Assembly: GCF_000204055.1 (NCBI RefSeq)
Contig: NW_006768776.1
Span: forward strand, 1,309,168-1,373,167
Direction: 5' to 3'
From: Melampsora larici-populina 98AG31
Taxonomy: Eukaryota; Basidiomycota; Pucciniomycetes; Pucciniales; Melampsoraceae
DNA length: 64,000 nucleotides
Below are positions 58,393 to 64,000 of the stretch, in pieces. Position 1 is the stretch's first letter, and every line of letters starts with the position of its first letter. A program made the translations under genes and the position numbers. Below the pieces are notes generated by a model. The model saw only the letters and a list, made by a program, of their open reading frames with translations. It made no database searches and was not told the DNA's origin.

Positions 58393-60137
58393 GAAAAACA
58401 TAAAGGTGAAAAATGAGGACGTTATGTGTATTATTTGGTTCGGTTTAAAGCATTTATTATGTATTCATTTTGTTAGAAACAAAAGTATTCATTAGATGAG
58501 AACAAGTTTGAAAAAGTAGTGAAATATGATGATAGTTTATGAAACAAAAGATCATGTGAAGCATAATATGAACGATGTCTGCAAGGTGTAAATTCACTGA
58601 TGGTTCAGAATAGTGTGAAGATGCAGAAAAGTTTTTAAACCAGAGAAGGTTGGGAGGATATGAAAAAACGGTATGTTTCCTCAATTGTAAGACATGATGA
58701 GGGGAATACCCAGCAGAGAGATCATGATAAACTTTGAGTTTATGACTCTTATATGGGCTTATCACCACAAATAACATTGTATGTAGAATCACTCTCTTGC
58801 TTCCATAAATAACTGGTTTTGAAAAGATCCAACAAAAATTTTGCCTTGAGTCTTTGAAGCTCGCTTTCTAGCCAATCATCAAGAGTGATGGTTTGAAACC
58901 AACTTCAAATCCTTGCACAGGAAACACAAGATGATTTTGCCATGGGAAAACCAATTGTCGTTAACTCAGTTAATGAGCCAAAATATTTTGTTTTGGCATT
59001 ATATCTGTGTTTTTTCTATTTTTTGGCTCAGAAACTTCAGTCTTCCCATGGGAAAATCCAATTTTGTTTCCTGTGTTGGCCCATTGCCATTGTTTTTGAG
59101 GACACCTGGTAAAAGACATTGAAAGAAGACTTTACACTGTGATCATATATCATTGAACCTGATGAAGAACAAAAGAAAGATACTTTGTATTAGTAACGCT
59201 AAGATCTTGGATTTCAACCCAATCTGTCTTAACTCATTATTAGTCCAGATGGAAGAAGATCTCTCCAAATTATATGCCATGAACAAATCAATCGACCCAA
59301 GCAAGTCCAAGAAGAACTCCCAAAAAGACAATATTGGACTCTTATCAACATTGACCTCCTACTGGTCTTGCTTTGGCTGTAGCATCCAATACAATTGTAA
59401 ATGGATCATCAGTCATCCCAGGTGAGAAAGCAATCATTCCAGGTACATCAAATCCATACCAGCTCAGTTCTTAGCAAAACAGTGGATATCTTTCATTTTC
59501 CACAACCTGTTTTATTTATATATTTGTTGTTGTTCAATTTGAGTATCCACCCTAAAGAAAAGCCAGAATGCAGGGAATCAGCATGTACTCAAATTATTAA
59601 TTCAACAAAACAACTAGAAACTTAGCAAAAGATCAGTCATATGAGTAGACAATTTATTCGCACATTCAGAATTGATATTTTGTTCAAATTTGCTGGATTT
59701 TGTTTGTAATGATGTTGTTCAGATCATGGCTACCATACCTTTGCTTGTTTGTATCTCTAATTGTTTTGTGGACTTTTCCACATTTTTGGTTTCAAACCTC
59801 TCTTGCCTCAAAAGGCAATTTTGCCGCTTTTGCTGTCTGGTTCTTATGGCTTTTTAGTTTCTGTTTGTGACTTGTGAAAAAATGATGTTTGCTTGCTTTT
59901 AAGTGTGTTAGACTTTGTTTGCGCCACTGGTTGTTTTTCTTTATATTGTATTTTGAAACACCTCCTTGCACAGTATGCCATGTCCTCCATTTTCAAAACT
60001 TTGTTGGAGGCTCTTCTTGCTCATTCTAATGCAGCAGTGTTACATATGGTAGAGGTTGTGTGCAACCCATTTACCTTTTCCCTTTGCTCAATACGTAGAG
60101 CTTGTTGGTCAAAATGTGGTATTTATTCTGGCTGAGA

Positions 60138-60165
60138 GCGGCGCCCGCCGCCCCCAAATGGCTAG
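60138..60165 (+). other. Helitron 3' terminal hairpin and CTAG end
   Basis: Hairpin 60138-60151, spacer CCCCAAATGG, CTAG 60162-60165, host T 60166. The stem and loop are identical to those at 3715-3728. Confidence 0.92.
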
Positions 60166-60847
60166 TTTTTTTGTATTTTACAGACAGATATTGTTCAATG
60201 TACTAACAATAAAGGCTGAGAATCATCAAAAACCCACATGTAACAGTACCTGAAATTTGGCCCGTGATTTTGAAGACAGGATTTTGAAATTTTCAAACAT
60301 CAATAACTTTTGCATTTCCGAATCAAATCACTCGAATATTAGTTCATCAGAAAGGTGGGTCCTTCCTCTACATTTATCATTGAGGCATCACATCTGTAGC
60401 CGGTCTGCAAAAGATCCTACAGAGCTATTTATTCAGAACTGTTTGAACATATGTAGAGTGTTTACATGACTAGATAACACCTTACTACCTTTATGAAGTT
60501 TAAAGGAGAATGTTTCAGCTTTTGAATGAACCAAAAATCGAGTCATTTGGAGCAGAATTGCAAAAGTTATTGAAGTTTTTAGACCACAAAATATTGTCTT
60601 CATAATCATGAACCAAATTTCAGGTATTGTTACAGGTGGGTTGTTGATGATCTTTAGCCTTTATTGTTAGTACATTAACCAATATCTGTGTGTAAAATAC
60701 AAAAAAATACTCATCATGACGCCCCAACATCTAGGAACAAGGTGCATATTTTTTCAAATTTTTAGCTCTCTTCCTGTCGTGTCAGGATTTTTCTTTGTCA
60801 GTAGTTTTCTTTACCGCCCGGTAAAGATTACATTTTGTGTAGTGCCA

Positions 60848-63149
60848 GGAGCATAAGGATTACCATTGAATTTCAAATCACCGGCGGTCTCGCAGTCCCA
60901 TCTGGCTTGCCTCACCGCTAGCTTCTGGACTCCTCGTGGTAAGACAACTGTATCCACCTTCCTACCCCTCTTCCCATCTTTCTTCCTCTCATAAATGATC
61001 CTCGATCTCTTCCTAAACACCACTGCTCTCACCGCTAGATGATACCTCAGACCAACCATCCAGCTCTTGAACTTCACCATCAAGTCATTGACTACCGCTT
61101 TATGAACAAAAATCCATGCGGCGTAGCCTGAGTGTCCATAGACCTCTTCTGCATAACGTGCTTCTAGATCGCAGGCCATCACAAAGTCGCCATAGGTCAC
61201 CTGCCTCTCCTGGTCTCGTTCCGAGACCGAGGCGTCCGAGCCCTTCTTCCACTTCTTTGATCCGTCCTCAACCGCAGAATGGAACGCTCCTATGTAAGAC
61301 CTCCTAAAGACTGATAGAGGCACATATTTCTTGAATTTTCTAAAGTTTTTATCCCACTCATCTGGGAGATCAGGGAGGTCAAGGCCCGAGATGGTGTCCA
61401 TCCCGAATTCCATCATCTTCTTCTTCTTTGAAGGTTTCCTGTCACTCGAGTCTGAGGATTCTGAGGAAGAGTCCGAGGTGCTTGATGAGCTAGACGAGCT
61501 GGAGGAAGAACGTCTTCGGCCCGACTTCACTTTCCGATTTGAGGAGGATGACTCAGAGGATGAAGAGGTCGAGGATGAGTCACTGGAGCTGTCCGAGCTG
61601 GACGAGGATGAGCTTGAGCTCGAACTCGACAAAGAGTAACGTCGTTTCCCCTTTCCCTTCTTATCCCTACAGGAAGACTTCCGTTTAGCTGATGACCTCT
61701 TCGACCTCCTCTTCCCTTTCCCCCTCTTTTTCTTCTTTTCTTTCTTGACTCCTTTCCCCTTCCGTTCCTCCACACCTCCCCTATGCTTTCTTGCTTCCGC
61801 CTCGCGCAATTCGGATTGCAGAGCCTTTATGGCCTCAATGTCCTCATGTTCGATTGCATACAACAAGCGGTCCATTAAAGGAGCGGAGGCCCCGAGTCTA
61901 GCCACCGCAGCAGGGGCATTAGGATTGGCGGATCTCCCCTCTCCAGTAGAGACGTTCGAGGCATTTAACAAAGCCGGGGCTGTGTAAAGAAGCAACCCGT
62001 TCAGGAAGCAAGAGCCCAACAATTAGTCACCAGCCTCTACTCCGCGCCAACGAGAGATAAAAAGGGGGGGGGGGAGGGGGGGGGGTTGGTGCCTCCTAGT
62101 CTTAGGTCCCAGGTCTAGTGTACGCCTGCTTCTACTTTCCTTGCTGGTGAGGAAAGGAGCTCAGATCCCATTCATCTTAGACCAGTTCTCGTCTCATATC
62201 AGACAGGGTCGGGAGTGCTCTCACAGTCTACTCGACCGGAGCACAAGTACGTCACTATCTCCACATTGCTTTTCTTTCAGCCAGGATAGTACACTGATCC
62301 TTTCCCCCTTCCTCATCCTACTCTCCTCTATCCACATCCTTCCTCTCCACCAATGCTACAACTGATTGAACAGGAGCGAGGGTTATCTGAGAGTCAAGGA
62401 GGGAGGAGGGGGGAAAGGGGTCTGCTAGGAGCTCGAGAGCTGCTACTAGCTCTCCGAAGGAGCCTCCATGAGGCTGCTACTTCCTAACAGCGACTTTCTA
62501 CACGAGGAGTAGGGGTGGGGGGGGTGTCTTGACAGCCGGATGTGAAAAAGAAAAGGAACTAGAGACGTGGCTTACGTAAATCATCTTCGATCAAATACCT
62601 GTAAGACTTTCCCAGGTCGATCGAGCTCTCCTCCTCAGAAGAGGACTCCTCCAGTCTCACCTTCTTCTCTTTCCTCTTCCTGTCTCTTGAGGTCTTATTC
62701 TTGTTCGCTGATTTCTTCTTCTTCTTCTTCCCCTTTAAACTCTGTTCAGAACTAGATTCATCTCCACCTGAGAATCCACTGCCTCCTTCTTCATCTCCAT
62801 CCAGTTCCACCATCGGATTTGCATGCAACACTCCAGATGACTTTCTCTCCTCCACCTTTGTCCCGTCATTTACCGGGTCATCAACGATCTCGATTGGATT
62901 ATCGTCCTTCCTCGTCTCTAACTCCTTCCCTCGTTCTTCTGAAGGGTCCCCCGTTAAAGGATCTATTCGGGGTGGTTTGAGTCCAGGGGGGGCCCGTGAG
63001 CACGCTCTCTTCAATCGTCCTTCGGCTTGTTCTTTCAGTTTTAGTGCATGTAGCCTCTTCTTCTCTTTGTCTTGAGCAATTGAGTTCATCATTTTTTCGG
63101 ATTGATATTTCGGTGTGACTGGAGCTTTCTTTTTCAATTGCCTCCACAT
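60848..63149 (-). CDS. Ngaro gag, N-terminal and central part
   Basis: ATG at 63149. Exon 1 is 63149-62576; a 596-nt intron (62575-61980, GTAAGC...ACAG) follows; exon 2 is 61979-60848; the remainder lies at 52302-51933. Together 2076 nt (691 residues plus stop). Exon 1 is Lys/Glu-rich with acidic Ser clusters. Exon 2 has a basic stretch, long Ser runs and Ser/Asp/Glu-rich text, then the conserved-looking core LPDEWDKNFRKFKKYVPLSV, VTYGDFVMACDLEARYAEEV, FKSWMVGLRYHLAVRAVVF. It should form the particle and bind RNA. The intron model rests on splice signals and frame only. Confidence 0.7.
61980..62575 (-). other. putative 596-nt intron of Ngaro gag, with long G tract
   Basis: The donor is GTAAGC after GATTTAC, the acceptor TTTACACAG. 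The plus strand has an almost unbroken run of G (62063-62087), C-rich on the transcript strand, and further G runs at 62400-62420 and 62510-62525. Such tracts can form G-quadruplexes. Confidence 0.5.
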
Positions 63150-63217
63150 CCACGTGGAATAATGAGAATAAACAAGTATACTTGTAAAAGGTATGTATGC
63201 TAAAAAGATTTTCCTAT

Positions 63218-63494
63218 TTTTTAACTGACTTTTCTAAGAGTTTTGGTATACTCTTTGAAAATCACTTGCCCAAGGAGGAGTGCAGGATGCGGTGCTAGAG
63301 ATAGGAATGGTGAAATTGGAAGGATTGTTGTGAGGAAAAATTTTTCCCCCTCTCAATCCATTCTTCCAAATTCACCATACATAAATGACACAGTTCCTAT
63401 GACATCTATGTGTGATTGCACCCGCACCTGTCACTCCTCTCTTCCTCAGGAATGGACTATATTGTACATCCTCAGGCTCCTGAACACTACCAAT
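63218..63494 (-). repeat. Ngaro split repeat A1
   Basis: 277-bp direct copy of 41592-41868. Its outer end is CTACCAAT and marks the 5' end of the element. The gag ATG lies 69 bp downstream. Confidence 0.9.
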
Positions 63495-64000
63495 ATGATC
63501 ATGAGACGCTTCATGTGAAAAAGGGCCAGAGGATTGATCTCTCAGTATCAACAGTTGACACGTCTCGCAAGAGGCAGCAGGCAAAGCCTTTTAACAAACT
63601 GTGAGCTCAAAAACGAGATATATAGTGTCGATTCCCCCCGCCGGCGGCCCGTGGTCTCCGCGTGAAACAGATTATGCAAAGGGACATAGTACATAGCATA
63701 CCTCTATGCATGGAGTCTCTTGAACAAGAAGAATGGTGGTGAAATCACCAATCTTAAGACTTTGAATTGACAAGAAGGTCAGATTCTTAGTCTCAAGGCG
63801 ACACAAGGACCTTCCAAATGTCATGACTGACCGATGCTTGGCAACAGCCGGGCAGTCTTGACTTGCTGAAAAAAAGTTGTGCAAAAACTCGCCTGAAGCA
63901 CATTTCGAAGACCACTTTCAACATATTTTACAGCAAAAATGGTAGCAGAGCTCTAGCTGAATTGATTTATCACCTCAAGTTCACGTATAGCATAGTTCTT
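63495..64000. other. flank of the Ngaro element
   Basis: A frame open across the junction reads DHETLHVKKGQRIDLSVSTV and stops at 63602-63604; it could be the end of a gene hit by the Ngaro insertion. A GC-rich palindromic patch (CCGCCGGCGG, 63639-63648) follows. Nothing else recognised. Confidence 0.3.

Larger units (their letters stand above)
52440..60165 (+). mobile_element. 7.7-kb non-autonomous Helitron with captured gene
   Basis: 5' end TCATTACATTTAACC at 52440 after A; 3' end hairpin GCGGCG-CC-CGCCGC (60138-60151), 10-nt spacer, CTAG (60162-60165), T. The opposite arm of the foldback element shows the uninterrupted site (GAGTATTTTTTTG), which proves both ends. No Rep-helicase. It carries a degraded transcription-factor gene (about 53300-58392). 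The remainder (58393-60130) is AT-rich without a supported gene. Confidence 0.92.
52303..60844. mobile_element. CACTA-ended foldback element (816 bp) split by a Helitron
   Basis: Ends CACTACACAAAATG and inverse with 3-bp duplication CCA (52300-52302, 60845-60847), the hallmark of CACTA elements. The arms run from 52303 to 52439 and on at 60166 to about 60360, against about 60500-60844; total arm length is about 330 bp. The element proper is 137 + 679 bp. No transposase. It lies in Ngaro gag. Confidence 0.9.
41281..63494 (-). mobile_element. Ngaro-type YR retrotransposon with split direct repeats
   Basis: Transcribed on the minus strand: A1 (63494-63218), gag, RT-RNaseH, tyrosine recombinase, B1 (42337-41866), A2 (41868-41592), B2 (41577-41281). 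A1 and A2 are both 277 bp; B1 (without its nested MITE) and B2 are 294 and 297 bp. AAT occurs at the outer end of A1, at the outer end of B2 and at the B1/A2 junction, as expected for the recombination core of split direct repeats. No methyltransferase-like domain was seen, which favours Ngaro over DIRS1. Removing four insertion blocks with their target duplications leaves about 7.8 kb. Confidence 0.88.

Noticed and set aside
63637..63660. Another Helitron 3' hairpin (CCGCCGGCGG)
   Set aside because: No CTAG or CTRR within the usual distance and no junction evidence.
1..64000. CRISPR array, rRNA, bacterial operon or virus
   Set aside because: Repeats are transposon ends, a minisatellite and duplications without spacer structure; genes have spliceosomal introns; no rRNA or viral gene set was seen.

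Overview
The window is a repeat-dense, mostly AT-rich piece of a fungal nuclear genome. Short GT-AG introns, a carboxylesterase of fungal type, a fungal-specific (Zn2Cys6-class) transcription factor remnant, TET/JBP-like oxygenase and F-box genes, and Ngaro, Copia, Helitron, PIF/Harbinger and Tc1/mariner elements point to a basidiomycete, most likely a rust fungus (Pucciniales). That placement is an inference from family content; no species is claimed. Most of the 64 kb is transposable elements inserted into one another, and many insertion junctions can be read exactly.

Left block (1-24.3 kb). A PIF/Harbinger-like element has inverted repeats at 3741-3801 and 24203-24263, a transposase (5777-6986 continuing at 21469-21881) and a Myb/SANT-like partner gene (22313-24125, minus). 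A 14.5-kb Helitron (6987-21468) sits inside the transposase codon reading ATT, between A and T. It carries an OB-fold-like gene, an unrecognised many-exon minus-strand gene, a Rep-helicase with one nonsense codon, a TET/JBP-like 2OG-Fe(II) oxygenase gene and an F-box-like gene. A second Helitron ends at 3740, inside the left inverted repeat of the Harbinger element.

Middle block (24.3-41.3 kb). A MITE and a longer relative (25.2-29.3 kb) contain a 1.37-kb nested TIR element, a 66-bp minisatellite and foldback structures. A four-exon gene for a secreted protein of three related Cys modules (30545-31474, minus, one frameshift) is followed by an apparently intact Tc1/mariner element (32569-36905) with a DD34E transposase and a second spliced gene, and then by a many-exon carboxylesterase pseudogene (38005-40970, minus).

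Right block (41.3-63.5 kb). One Ngaro-type tyrosine-recombinase retrotransposon with split direct repeats (A1 - gag, RT-RNaseH, YR - B1-A2-B2) spans 41281-63494 and has been expanded from about 7.8 kb to 22.2 kb by nested insertions: a 176-bp TA-flanked MITE in B1, a Copia element (245-bp LTRs, AGTTT target duplication) that itself holds a 111-bp mini-element, a 294-bp MITE with an 8-bp duplication in the YR gene, and in gag a CACTA-ended foldback element that holds a 7.7-kb non-autonomous Helitron carrying a decayed transcription-factor gene. Excising each insertion in silico, and splicing where stated, gives coding lengths divisible by three for gag, RT-RNaseH, YR and the Harbinger transposase, which supports the nesting model. 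Several genes, mobile and non-mobile, carry stop codons best explained by C-to-T change, mostly at CGA codons.
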